41,785 nucleotides of DNA from Zygnema cylindricum. Lineage: Eukaryota; Streptophyta; Zygnematophyceae; Zygnematales; Zygnemataceae. The notes beneath the pieces were generated by a model that saw nothing but the letters and a program-made list of their open reading frames with translations, searched no databases and was not told the DNA's origin. The stretch is taken from positions 1-41,785 of the forward strand of contig JBBHKE010000392.1 in the NCBI GenBank assembly GCA_037447655.1, read 5' to 3'. The position numbers were made by a program, and so were the translations under genes. Position 1 is the stretch's first letter; each line of letters begins with the position of its first letter. Positions 20,051 through 30,904 of the stretch are shown here, one piece after another.

Positions 20051-21034
20051 TAAGGACCAAAAATTGAGGAAGCCTCTAGGTAGTTTTACACTAACTCACT
20101 TTCAACTAGAGCAACTTCCACCCAAGCAAACAAATAGACAATCTGCCTGCACCCCTATGCAATCTGGACTCCCCTGAGTCCACAGCAAAAAGAATCGTTG
20201 AAAACGCCCAACCACGCGATTAATTATCAAGTGACAAAGATGCCAATATTTATACAAGCTCGTTGAGAGAGAGGCGGCTACCTCCTCAATCCTCTAAGTC
20301 CTAAACCCCTCTCACAACCCTTATCTATTGATGTACGAACCAATCAGAAGACTGTACAGTATAGAAAGGTACTAAGGCCGATGTACTTTCTGTACGGCTT
20401 GTGTACGACAAGCCCATGGAGTGGACGCTTGTCTCCTTTGGACTCGTCCTCATCCTCCCCGAGATTCATGCTTCCCAAATATATATTGCCACGTGTCGCG
20501 AAGTCACGTTTCGTCCGAAAACCGCCAAGGCGGCTATTTCGGGATCTCGGCGATGATGCGGGCCGTCTGATCCAAATCGACTTTTAATGCTCTCGCCGTT
20601 CACAACAAATGTCCGGTACATTTGTTTCGTGCGCACTATAAATATACACCTAGTTTATAAGTCCACTAATAGTAATTCCACTAATCGGATTAGTGCTCTT
20701 GTTACTGTTTAAATAGCTATCACACTCTATGTATCCTAACGGACTACTACGACAGACTGGTAAGGACTGACGGCTACGCCTCGCCCTGCCGGTCGGAGGT
20801 TCGAGTCCTGCCGGACTCAACCTTTTTGGTTGAGAGTGACTTAGGTCACTCTTTAGCCCTGCCCAAGGAGCTAAAGAAGCCATGGCTCCACCGCCCTCTC
20901 TCTCCTTCAGTGACTACAACAAGTATGGGGGCTAGAGAGAGAAGGTGGAGGCATGCTGCCTGTGCTTTTTCTTTTAGTTAACTCAACTAATTAGGACCTA
21001 GAAAATACCTTCCCTAAATTTATTGATTTCAATA
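20031..21034 (-). repeat. 5' LTR of element III
   Basis: 1004 bp, matching the 3' LTR. It has TATAAA (20249-20254), hairpins at 20165-20182 and 20148-20161, a GTAC inverted repeat (20332-20407) and a tRNA-like segment (20750-20817). Differences from the 3' LTR cluster near 20660-20690, in line with 15333-15360. Confidence 0.9.
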
Positions 21035-21349
21035 TGCTATGTTGTAAAAGAATTGATATGGGTCAAGTCTTTGCTTGGTGAGCTTGGTCACCTTAAAAGT
21101 GGTGTGAATAATTTTTTTTGTGGTAATCAAGCATCAATCGCTATTGCTGCCAATCTTAAACATCATTTTAAAGCCAAAGACATAGACATAGGACTTAGCT
21201 TTGCTAAAGAGAAGATAGAAACCAAAATAATCAGTTTAGAGTTTAGACCAGATAGCAAGATGGTAGCAAACATGATTACCAAACCTGTGCCTTCCCCTAA
21301 GCTTATTTTTTGCAGGGAGAATTGTGGTCTGAAATTAAAGAGTGACTAG
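21035..21349 (+). pseudogene. RNase H C-terminal part of element II
   Basis: Continues the gene cut at 14699: VVKELIWVKSLLGELG, FFCGNQASIAIAANLKHHF, SFAKEKIETKI and ANMITKPVPSPK, ending in TAG before the polypurine tract (21348-21362). It is open over its whole length. Its match to the element III RNase H sequence confirms that the two halves were once contiguous. Confidence 0.88.
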
Positions 21350-21362
21350 AAAACAAGGGGAG

Positions 21363-22390
21363 TGTAGAAATTATTGGTTCTTTTAGTATTTTCCAGGTCT
21401 AAAATTAATTGTTGAAAAGAGGTAATTAATAATTCACTTCTCTATTTTAGTTATACTATAAAGAGATATAGTGAGGATCAAAGGCATGCCATGGCTGCCG
21501 CCATATTTAGAATGTGGCAGATTTTGAAGTAGATGATATTTTACCAAAATGTTGTCTGAGTCTGGATTTGAACGTGCGACCTCTAGATTCTCTATAGCCG
21601 GGCGCCTTAACCATTGAGGCGCTACGAAACTACACACACGTGACGGATTTCAAAGATATATAAACATTAACAAAACGGCTAATTAACACCAAACTAACGA
21701 AGAGGAACAATTCATCCATGTACTCGAATCTGAACCGTGTAAAATATGTTTTGATCGCACGGCCACCATTGTAGCCGCCACTCGAAGTGAGCTTTTGGCG
21801 ACATTTTGAGATAGCGTCACGCGGTGCCACGTGGCGCTGCATTATTTGATACCGGATAAGATGGGAGGAGGAACCATGGCTCCCAATTTGAGAGGCGTTA
21901 CCTTGTAGACTATGTCGTACAATAAACGTACAATAAGTACATCACCCATTGTACCTTCTTGTACTATATAGTGTTCCTATTGGTCTAGGGTTTAGTAGTA
22001 GGTAGTCGTGAGTAGGCAGACCAAGACTTAGTGATATTTAGGTACCTCTCTCTAGGAGAGTTTGTAAATATAAAGGTCATTTTTGACCAGCCATAACTTA
22101 CTGCTCAAGGGAGCAAATTCGGAGATTCTTTTTTCTAACGACTCAAAGGAGTCTTGCCATCATTGGGGTGAAGGTGGTCAGGTTTATGTTTGTCAGGGTG
22201 ACAGTTATTATTGCTGAAACACAAAGGGGTCAGGGTTATCCTAGAGGCTTTGTGTGAGCTGCCTACTATGAGGACCTATGGAGGTCTCACAGTTGCATTA
22301 TTCTTACTGAAACACAATGGAGTCAGGGTTATCCTAAAGGCTTCGTGTGAGCTGCCAACTTTGAAGACCTATGGAGGTCTCAGAGTTGCA
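21363..22390 (+). repeat. 3' LTR of element II
   Basis: 1028 bp. Antisense tRNA-like segment 21561-21626, GTAC inverted repeat 21915-21970, TATAAA 22069-22074, hairpins TGCTC-AAGG-GAGCA (22102-22115) and GACTC-AAAG-GAGTC (22140-22153). Its last 93 bp or so are tandemly duplicated (22204-22296, 22297-22390), doubling the segment with the gag ATG. Confidence 0.9.
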
Positions 22391-22395
22391 TGACC

Positions 22396-24012
22396 GTTGT
22401 CAACATCTACAACCTGTGATGATGGACGTTGTTTTTTGTAACTGCTTGTGTGACGTCGCATGACTTTTCCCGACATTGTAGAAGTACATCCTTCCAGCTT
22501 GTGTTGTTTCACGATTGAAGAAGATGCGATTTGCCTTTGAGTTGCCCGTCGATTCGACTTGAAATGGCATTGGAATCTTGAGACCCTGGACGAAATAAAA
22601 TCTGTACTAGGTCGAAACGGACAAAACAAAACAAAGTCTGTACTTTGCCTTGTCGTACCTGAACGCAAACGGACAAAACATAGCAAATTGTGTACTTTTC
22701 GTTGTCGCTTGAGTTCGTTTGAAATTTTTGAAAAATTCTTACACGTGCGAATACGTGTTTCTATTTGTTTAGCGAAATTAATCAATTTTAAAACACATCG
22801 CCCATGTGTTTTAAATAAAAGCTTGAAGATGACGTTTCTTGTCGTGGCCTTGGGTCGGAAAAATCAAAACGACAATATATAGTACATTCTAAGGTCGACG
22901 ATGACGCAAAATATACTTTTCCTTCTTTCGATTTTTTTGTACGGTTGAAACTTACTTGCGTTTTAGTGGAAAAAGATAGGGAAAAACCCTTACTTTGCCA
23001 CATGGAGACGCACCCTTAGCCACAAAATCGTTACGTTGATCTTAGACGCAAATTAAAGGACGACGTGATATGGATAAATTAACTCGCACGAAACGAAATA
23101 AACTTCGTACACGATGACAAAACCAGTTTTGTTCAAATCGTGTGGTTTTTTCAATTTTTGCGATTGAAATGTATAATTCGTGACTTTTGAATATATCGCA
23201 AAAAAACGTGATGTACTTTCTGTTCGGTAAACTCAAAGGACAATTTACCGAAAAAACACAGTATCTTTTGTAAAATGTATGTTTTTTTACGAAATGTACA
23301 AAATTTGAGGAAAACATACGTCGCAGTTATTGGTACTTTATGTCTAGTGAATTGAACAAAAATTTCACGGAACATGTACGTCATTTCATCGAAAGTGTAC
23401 GGACATTTTTGAAAAGAGAAGTTGAAACGTCACACTATTTTTGCACGCTAAGTTTGAAAACTGTACGAGCGTCTTCTTCATTTTTTTTTAAAAGAAGCCG
23501 CCATGGATTGTTGAAAAGATAGAGAGAGAATGCGGATATGGCTGTTTAACAAATAGTATCATACAGACGGACTTTTAACTTTTTTTTGCGTTAGTCGCGT
23601 ATTAAACCATGCTCTACAACATTTATTATTAATCTAATTATAATTTTCTGTTACTAGTCGCTGAAGAGATTCTGTACACATATTTAGTGTGATACATATT
23701 TAGATACTCAACATTACTTAGCGCTCATTTAACGAAAAACTTACAAACTGCGCTTTATGCATTATTTTTTTTGCTTTACATGTACGGAATTGTACGGATG
23801 ACAATTCATTAACGATTTTTAACAATTTGTTCAAAAGGTTCAATGCGTTCGTTACGTAACAATTCGTCGCGATTGAATTGTTCGCACTAAACGCATTGAA
23901 CAACTATGAACGAAACGAACCCTCGTATCAATATTGATGAAAATTAATGATAAATACGCGCGTCGTCACGCGCGTCCAAATCAATCCATAAGTACTTACG
24001 CGCAACAATTTT
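22396..24012. other. Unassigned intergenic DNA
   Basis: Noncoding. Short open frames lack domain signals. T-rich runs and many TGTAC words occur. No terminal repeats were found. Confidence 0.5.
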
Positions 24013-24575
24013 TTTTATATGTGGTTATCGCAGTTTTGTTACCGTAAACCTTCGCCGGCCGTGGGAATCGGATATTTTTTTTATGACGGTCAACGTTCGC
24101 AAGCGCGACACTTTTTTAACCGATTGTTACAATATTTCGCAAGTCAAAGTTGTTCAACGGATTGACCGTTAAATCTAAACTGAACGGTAAGTAACTTGTA
24201 CTAATCTGTACTTAAAATGTACATTTTTTGAGAAGCTGACGCAAGTACTTGCGCGCAACAAAAATTGTCACTGCGATTAGCAATTCCCATCATAAATTTG
24301 TAAATGTTAATATGCTTTGGTGTCCGTACTAAACTCCCGTAATACAAAGAGAACATAATTTCATTCGTGGCATGCCTATCTATATACAATCATATAAAAA
24401 ATTCTATTAAATATTAAGTACTATAACATAGCACACTACATATTTTATATTTATTGCCGATAAGGAATTTGTTGGTCTCGGAGCGATAAATCGGGACCCT
24501 TGACCGTTGGATAACCAATAGCTATCGGTATTTGATTATATCGCGAGGAATTTCTTTATGATACATAACACTACT
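24013..24575 (-). repeat. Old repeat, inverted relative of 8664-9845
   Basis: Its reverse complement matches two blocks of 8664-9845 but lacks the roughly 600 bp between them (about 8950-9560). The two copies flank element II on either side in opposite orientation. Divergence is high. Confidence 0.55.
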
Positions 24576-25081
24576 TATTAGGGCTGACCCTTTTCCCGCC
24601 GTTTGATTCAGGCTTGCTTTGTTCACACTTGTCTACTGTACCTTTCATTTGGCGACCGCGAAATAGAATGTGAGAATTCTCGCCTTCCATCACAACGGTC
24701 AGATTGGTAGTGTGATCTGTAAAATGAGTTTATATTTTCGTAATATACACGGATGTAATTTTGATATGCAGCGTAGCATAGCTCGCAGTGATTGATTTTC
24801 AGCTGATACACAAATCGAATTGTAAAATATCGTCCATGGCATCCAAAATATAGTACTGTAGCGGTAACTTTTACGCCCGCGCATTTTCGAATTGGAATTG
24901 CTACGCCTCGCAAGACAAAGTGTTTCAACAAATGTGTCGACGTGCGATTTGGCATGACGCTTTTGCAGATTCTACGATATATCGGAACAGAAATTCATCA
25001 AATTAGGGTGGCCTTCCATTAGGGAAAAGTGGGGTTGTTTATTGAGAGGCGTACCATTCCGTAAAGGTTCTTACCTTTTTT
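24576..25081. other. Unassigned intergenic DNA
   Basis: No supported gene. The final TTTCC (25082-25086) is the left target duplication of element IV. Confidence 0.5.
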
Positions 25082-25086
25082 TTTCC

Positions 25087-25542
25087 TGCAATTTTGTGGT
25101 CTCCATTGACCCAGAGAATGAGCAGCCTATCCTCAAAGGCCGCCGAAAGTTTATTGCGGGTGGCGGCTGCAATTGTGGCCATCCGATCATTTGTATTTAT
25201 GCGGCTTCGATTCGCTTCCATGCATGAATTGATTAATGCGTGTTTTCGTTAGTCTGGTGCAAATTAGCCCGTTGAACAAATAGTTAAATATGCGTGAAAC
25301 GTTATACGTATATCGTTTCGTTAGTGCATTAATGGATAAGGCTCAGGTCTAAATAATGTTTGGTAGACCCTGGTTCAAATTCGGCTAGAGGCAGTATTTT
25401 GCTCTAAATAGTAAAATACCTTCTATTTCATTCTCCCTGCTAAATGACGCGGCAGCCATGGCGTGCCTTTGGTTCTCTCTTTGTCTCTCTTTACATTCTA
25501 ACTAAACTATAGAAGTGAACTATTAATTACCTCTTTTCAACA
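25087..25542 (-). repeat. 3' LTR of element IV, truncated inside
   Basis: Both ends match the 5' LTR, but about 442 bp (equivalent to about 28426-28868) are missing at a short shared CTAT. The loss removes the TATA box, leader hairpins and GTAC repeat. The tRNA-like segment remains (25325-25393). The gag-start ATG is kept here. Confidence 0.88.
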
Positions 25543-26398
25543 GCTCAAATGTGATAGCTTGGTTACCTTGTTGTTCACTTGTCTCTCTTGAAGTCTCTTG
25601 TTGCTTCTTCTTCCTCCTTCAAATTGTGACGCGGAAATTGAGGGTAATCTCGGGTTCCTCCGAACAACTTCACCTTCTCCCCTATCCGTGGAGTCCTTCT
25701 CCGGTCGTTCATCGTCCATTTCCCGTATTTCCTCGTTTTTTTCCTCGGTTTGAATCGGAAGATGTGACTCCAAAAGCGGGTCACTCTCGGTCAGATTTTT
25801 CTCTTCCTCTGCACGGTCAGGCTGAACCGGAGTTCGGTTAGTAGAATCTGCATCTAACTCACTTTCGGATTCAATTCTAATTCTGACCGGTTTAGTATAC
25901 TTAAAGGGATCTATGGATTTTCCTTCATCCATAACTACCAAGTGTTTTACTAGAATTATGTCTTCTCTACCGAGATCATAAACTCTATACCCTTTTACGT
26001 TCTCATCATACCCAAGTAAGTATCCCGGCTTTCCTATAGCATCTAACTTCCAATCAGATTTTTCTGTGTTTAAACTAAACACTTGACTTCCAAACACCTT
26101 TAAGTGTGATATGTTAAGTTTTCTCCGGTCCATCTTTCATAAGGTGTTTGACCTTTTATAGCTGAGTAATGACTCTATTTTTGAGATAGTTAGCACAATT
26201 CATAGCTTCTGCCCAAAAAATTTTCCTTATCTTTTTAACCGTCAACATACTGCGGGCACTATCACTTAATGTTCGATTAAGTCTCTCGGCTACACCATTT
26301 TGTTCCGGGTTCTTTGGGACAGTCTTTTGGTGTTGAACCTCTTCCTCTCTCAAGTAATCCTCAAACTCATTAGAAGTGAATTCCCCCCCCATTATCAC
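25537..26398 (-). pseudogene. Integrase C-terminal half of element IV
   Basis: Two frames: 26398-26156 carries GGEFTSNEFEDYLREEEV and NGVAERLNRTL with the catalytic Glu present. After a break near 26140, 26133-25537 carries LKVFGSQVFSLN, LGYDENVKGYRVYDL and KHLVVMDEGKS, then a Glu/Arg-rich tail. The frame runs through the boundary with the LTR. An eight-G run at the DNGG motif puts this part one base out of frame with the part upstream. Confidence 0.85.
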
Positions 26399-26410
26399 TT
26401 CTTACTCTCT

Positions 26411-27325
26411 TTATAGGTGTCTCATGATGCTTTTCACTCCATGATTTATATTCGTTAAAATAAGCCGAAGCCTCAAATTTAAGAAATATACTCTAGAGTA
26501 TCTAGACCAATCATCAGTGATAGTAAGCATAAATCTTTTTCCTCCAACTGATGGCACTTTAGCCGGTCCCCATATGTCAGTGTGAACCAAATCTAAAACC
26601 TTTTCACCCTTATATGTTGCAACTTTTGGAAAAGGCAACCTGTGAGCTTTTCCTTGAGCACACCCACTACAATCATCCAAAGTCTCATCATCTCCAATAT
26701 GTATGCACTCAACTACACCCATTTTCTTCATATCTTTTAATCTATCTAGATGCACATGTCCCAATCTTTTATGCCACATCATCAAATCACTTACACCAGC
26801 ATAGTAAACTCCCGTCTTTCCATTACTCAAATTCAGCCTAAACATTCCTTGGCTACCCTTTTCAGCTGTGAAGTACACTTCATTCTCATACCTAGCAACA
26901 AAGACTCCTTTCTTAGTACTAGTCTCAAAACCCTTATCATCTAAGACCGACGTAGAGATAAGATTCTTGTTCAACTCTGGGATAAAAAGAACATCAGAGA
27001 AAGTGACTATGGATGCCTTTCCATCAACCAAGACTCTTAGATCCACAGATCCCACTAAATTAGTGGTGACTATTCTCCCATCCCCATACTCTATCTCTAC
27101 AGTAGGGATCTTTCTCATTTTGGTAAACAATGGTTTTTCTCTACACATATGCATAGAGGCTCCTGAATCAATAATCCATCCCATCTTCAGGTGGATCCCT
27201 CTTACCTCCGAAAGCACACTTTTGTCTCCGTGGAATGTCGACATGCTTTTCAGTGTTTTTCCGATTAAAAAGAAGCTCCTCAAGCTCCTCTTCTGGTTCG
27301 GTTTCTTCGTTCTCTTTCTCATCAT
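26411..27325 (-). pseudogene. Protease and integrase N-terminal half of element IV
   Basis: 304 open codons. Protease active site GWIIDSGASMHMC, the protease and pre-integrase region (IEYGDGRIVTTNLVGSVDL, MMWHKRLGHVHLD), zinc-binding CSGCAQGKAHRLPF, and catalytic HTDIWGP with TITDDWSRYSRVYF. A one-base shift near 26490 ends the frame. The expected continuation up to RSDNGG is readable in the neighbouring frame. Confidence 0.87.
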
Positions 27326-28284
27326 GAACTTGAGTTAGGAAAGCACTTTTCTTTCTTTCATTTCTTGAGTTCCCTTGCCCATCTTTTAGTCGAAGATCTG
27401 CAAGTTTGCCACAATATGCCATAAAATGCTCGGTTTCTTGCAGAAGTGACATAATCCTCCTCGAGAAGTTCCTCTCCCTTGTCTATCAAATCTGCCACCT
27501 CCTTGTCCTCTTCCTCCAAAGTTTCGATAAGGATCTTTCTCTCTCTCCTCATCACGCTTCCGCCAATCAGCTCCTGCAGCAATGCTTGAACACTTGGACT
27601 CCCTCTCCTAAGCTCTATGGTGTTTTCTTTCACTAAAATCATTCCCACTGTGTCATCCCAATTCCAATTGCTATCTCCTATGTCCTGCAATCGATTAATG
27701 ATATTCTCATACTCTTCAGGTAGTTTCATCATTAATGTGTTCACTCTTTGTATCTCAGACCATGAGTTACCTGCACTCTCTAGCTCTCCAAATAATGCTC
27801 CTAAATCATTGCAATAATTATTCATGCTTCCTCCCTTATAAATATAAGTTGCAATCTTGTTTTCTGCCAACTGTTGCTGCTGCAATGATCCACTCTTATA
27901 TTTTTTAACTAGTGATATCCAAATCTGAGATGAAGATTTGACGTGCATAAGGGAAATGGCAATGCCCTTTGCTACACTTTTAAGAATTAAGAGCTTAGCA
28001 ACTTTGACTTTGAAGTTCCACTTTTCATACTCTGATATTTGGATCTGAACCCTTATTGCTGTTGCTAGTGGTGCTGCTGCCGGTATCGCCTTCGGCAATG
28101 GTGTCACTTGAGTTGTAACTCCTCCCATTTCTCCTTCCATGACAATCTCCTCTCCTTCCTCGTCTTCATCCTCAGTGATGGTGGAACCTGTTCTACCTAC
28201 TTTGAGGCGGAGGTGCCAAAAAAACGCGTTCCTCCAAACCCAGGTGGAGGTGGGCATCGAACTTGTCCGGACACTATGCCCCAT
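27168..28284 (-). pseudogene. gag of element IV, two frameshifts
   Basis: The start codon in the 5' LTR is now ATA (28398-28400). The first part, with GPPCRVPIFDG and CPPPPGFGG, is readable up to a stop near 28197. The main frame (28284-27358) then carries the Gag core (LLILKSVAKGIAIS, YENIINRLQDIGD, GMILVKENTIELRRG). A one-base loss inside the zinc knuckle, near 27440, splits CHFCKKP from EHFMAYC, which continues in frame 27452-27168 with an acidic linker. Gag function is therefore lost. Confidence 0.86.
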
Positions 28285-28365
28285 AGGTGTTTCTCAAATA
28301 GTTCTCTCTCCATCATCATTTCCCAATAAAGAAAGTCTGATCCATCAAATATGGGCACCCTACAG

Positions 28366-28378
28366 GGTGGGCCCATAA
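28366..28378 (-). other. Primer-binding site of element IV
   Basis: On the minus strand it reads TTATGGGCCCACC, two bases inside the 5' LTR boundary. It is identical to the sites of elements I and II. Confidence 0.8.
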
Positions 28379-28380
28379 CC

Positions 28381-29278
28381 TGCAGTTTTGTGGTCTCTAT
28401 TGACCCAGAGAATGAGCAGCCTATGTAAAGCCTGTAGGATAATATTTGCCCCTTCTACTTTCCCGCTGAATAAGCGCCGCCCAGGCACACAAATATTCTG
28501 ACCACTCTCACCCCTATGAGGACAAGACTCCCTTGAGTCAAACGCAAAAAGAATCACTGAATTTGCTCCTCGAGTAGTAAGTTATGGTTTGTCAAAGATG
28601 ACCTTTATATTTACAAGCTCTCTTAGAGAGAGGTACCTAAATTTCACTAAGTCCTGGTCTGTCTACTTACGACTGCCTACTACTAAACCCTAGTCCAATA
28701 GAAACACTATATAGTACAAGAAGGTACATTAGGCGATGTACTTATTGTACGAACATTGTACGACATGGCTTTCAAAGTGACGCCTGTCAAAACGGGAGCC
28801 ATGGTTCCTCCTCCCGTCTTCTCCGGTATCCAATAGTATGGTGCCACGTGGCGTCGCGTGACGCTATCTCCAAAGGCCGTGGAAAGTTTATTGCGGGTGG
28901 CGGCTGCAATTGTGGCCATCCGATCATTTGTATTTATGCGGCTTCGATTCGCTTCCATGCATGAATTGATTAATGCGTGTTTTCATTAGTCTGCTGCAAA
29001 TTAGCCCGTTTAACAAATAGATAAATATGCGTGAAACGTAATACGTTTATCATTTCGCTAGTGCCTTTATGGATAAGGCTAAGGTCTAAATAGTATTCCG
29101 TAGACCCCGGTTTAAATCCGGTAGAGGCATTATTTTGCTACAAATAGTAAAATACCTTCTATTTCATTCTCCCTCCTAAATGACGCGACAGCCATGGCGT
29201 GCCTTTGGTTCTCTCTTTCTCTCTCTTTACATTCTAACTAAACTATAAAAGTGAACTATTAATTACCTCTTTTCAACA
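28381..29278 (-). repeat. 5' LTR of element IV (subfamily D)
   Basis: 898 bp. On the minus strand it has a TATAAA box (28604-28609), hairpins GACTC-AAGG-GAGTC (28526-28539) and CTCAT-AGGG-GTGAG (28507-28520), a GTAC inverted repeat (28708-28762), a G-box GCCACGTGG (near 28841) and a tRNA-like segment (29062-29129). An AAACCCTA telo-box lies near 28685. Confidence 0.9.
29062..29129 (+). other. tRNA-like segment in LTR of element IV (antisense to the element)
   Basis: A seven-base acceptor-like stem TGCCTTT/AGAGGCA (29062-29068 with 29123-29129, one wobble), an anticodon-like stem GGTCT/AGACC, and a T-arm CCGG-TTTAAAT-CCGG with the seven-base loop expected for box B. The D arm is reduced and the anticodon loop is too large, so this is tRNA-derived or tRNA-like, not a working tRNA gene. 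The other LTR subfamilies have similar segments in the same orientation. Confidence 0.6.
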
Positions 29279-29283
29279 TTTCC

Positions 29284-29656
29284 TTAGGAAAACATCTTTA
29301 CGTAAAAATCTCCAAGGTTGTAGTCGTAAAAGCCGACCGTCGGATGCCAATATACTTTTTGTCCGAGATGCCACGTCGCCCACCCTACAGTCTATGGCAA
29401 TCGTGCACATTGATGACACTTTGTACAGACTGAACGTGTAAAAATGGGCCGCGTGGAAAAGGAAAGAAAATCTTTGATGAGCACGCGCGTATGTGCGTAC
29501 ACGTCGCATGGGCCATGTGCCTTCCGCCAGGGTGGATGCCAATCCTCCGAAATTCTCCCGTCACGCTCCCACCATCAAAGTTTGACGTCGCCTTTTTGTC
29601 GTTGCGTTTGAAATTTTGGATAGTACATTAGAATGCCCTCTCTACGAGTCATTAAC
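29284..29656. other. Unassigned intergenic DNA
   Basis: Noncoding, with no supported gene. Short frames lack recognizable domains. Confidence 0.5.
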
Positions 29657-29658
29657 TA

Positions 29659-29857
29659 CACCTTGAATCGTTATTAGCGTATAGAAATTATTAGTGTAAA
29701 GAAAAAATTAGCGTCATTCATTCTAATTTAGTGCTAGGAGACGTGGCAGATTATGGTCCACGTCCTTAAATAGTGTAATATATTCTACTTAAGGTATCAA
29801 TGTCCAAATTTTGGGGTGCTGATATAGAGTACATAAGGCTAATAACGATTCAAGGTG
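29659..29857. mobile_element. Mariner-like MITE, copy B
   Basis: 199 bp. Ends CACCTTGAATCGTTATTAG and the complement, flanked by TA. No coding capacity. Confidence 0.78.
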
Positions 29858-29859
29858 TA

Positions 29860-30904
29860 CCTCCGATAGTACCTCCACTGGTTCATATATTGCGTTCAGA
29901 CTTTGCATTCGAAAATTCTTTTAAGATCTTTAGAATCGAATATCAACCTACATGTTACCAACCAAAATGAGCTACGCAAATAAAAGTGGTTTACTGACGC
30001 GACCTATTGGAAGACACGCCCTGCAGTAAACGAATGCTTACAATTACTGAAACGCCTAATGGAAGTCCGCCCTTATCTACGGGAAAAAACAGCAAAACAT
30101 TCCGGCTTTGCCGACTTCCACAAGTACAGTAAGTGTCGCTTGACGTAGAAAGGCCTTTGAACTCTGTTGAATTTCGAATACAGAACTATGTACCCCGGGG
30201 CTTCTCCCGTATGACAGCTTTTAGCGACAAATCTACCGAAGATTCCCTTTAGTCAACACGCGGATGACAGCGAATCTTATTTGTCGTATAAAATTCTAGT
30301 ACACCAGTCTGTCCCGCAACCCGTTATCCAAGGTAGATTCTGAATCTGCCACGTAAGTAGATAGAATGTGTCATCCACAACTGTCGCATTATGACAGGTG
30401 CTAATAACATTTGTCGATGAACTTTATTGTCAGGTACATGAAATCTGATTTCGTCACCAATAAAGCGACAAAAATGACGTCAAGGGCTCGAAATTCGTGA
30501 GGAGCACACTTGTTGTTTTGCCGGACTTGTCGTGGTTTGAAATTTAAAAGCTTGCAGATTACTGTACGGTTTTTCAAACGCTGTGGGCTTACGACATGCG
30601 AATCAAAATCAGATTAGCAATTTGACACGTGGATTACGGTTGACCTTTCAGAACAAAGATTTTTAAAGAGTTCGTTTCTCAAGTGCGGATGCGCGTGATG
30701 GGCCACGATATTGCGCAATCTTGGTGACGTGGATGCCACCTACGTTCAAGATCTTTTTGTTCGCTTAAAAGTTTTGATCGTCTGAAGTTTTGATAGAAAT
30801 CATTTGAAAACGGCCAGCTTGGCTAACACGTAAAGGTTGTCTTTATTGCAAAAAATGCGATGGTAAAACCATTTGTGTACAGAAGGGGTAAAACTGAGAA
30901 AAAC
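29860..30904. other. Unassigned intergenic DNA
   Basis: No gene, RNA or terminal repeats supported. AGAAAAAC (30897-30904) at the end is the left target duplication of the hAT-like MITE. Confidence 0.5.

Larger units (their letters stand above)
14700..21034 (-). mobile_element. Copia element III, antisense insertion in element II
   Basis: Two 1004-bp LTRs (3' LTR 14700-15703, 5' LTR 20031-21034) differ at about 26 positions by eye. Flanking pentamers TGCTC (14695-14699) and TGCTA (21035-21039) match at 4 of 5. The interior has every copia domain in order (gag, protease, integrase, RT, RNase H) but all are disrupted. Element II's RNase H frame resumes directly after it. Both LTRs begin TATTGAAAT where relatives have TGTTGAAAT. 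Confidence 0.92.
10132..22390 (+). mobile_element. Copia element II, host of two nested insertions
   Basis: The 5' LTR is 10132-11122 and the 3' LTR is 21363-22390. A perfect 5-bp duplication TGACC (10127-10131, 22391-22395) proves that these distant LTRs belong to one insertion. The interior reads gag, [solo LTR], integrase, RT remnant, start of RNase H, [element III antisense], rest of RNase H, polypurine tract. Without the insertions and their duplications the element is about 4.9 kb. Protease and the RT core are deleted, and several stops and shifts are present. Confidence 0.92.
25087..29278 (-). mobile_element. Copia element IV, lacking RT and RNase H
   Basis: Flanked by a perfect duplication TTTCC (25082-25086, 29279-29283). 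The 5' LTR is 28381-29278 (898 bp) and the 3' LTR is 25087-25542 (456 bp, internally deleted). The interior holds gag, protease and integrase. The integrase C-terminal region runs straight into the 3' LTR with no RT, RNase H or polypurine tract. It needed outside RT if it moved in this form; otherwise the deletion came after insertion. Confidence 0.92.

Noticed and set aside
29062-29129. Functional tRNA gene
   Set aside because: Reduced D arm and oversized anticodon loop; repeated in every LTR, so reported as a tRNA-like module only.
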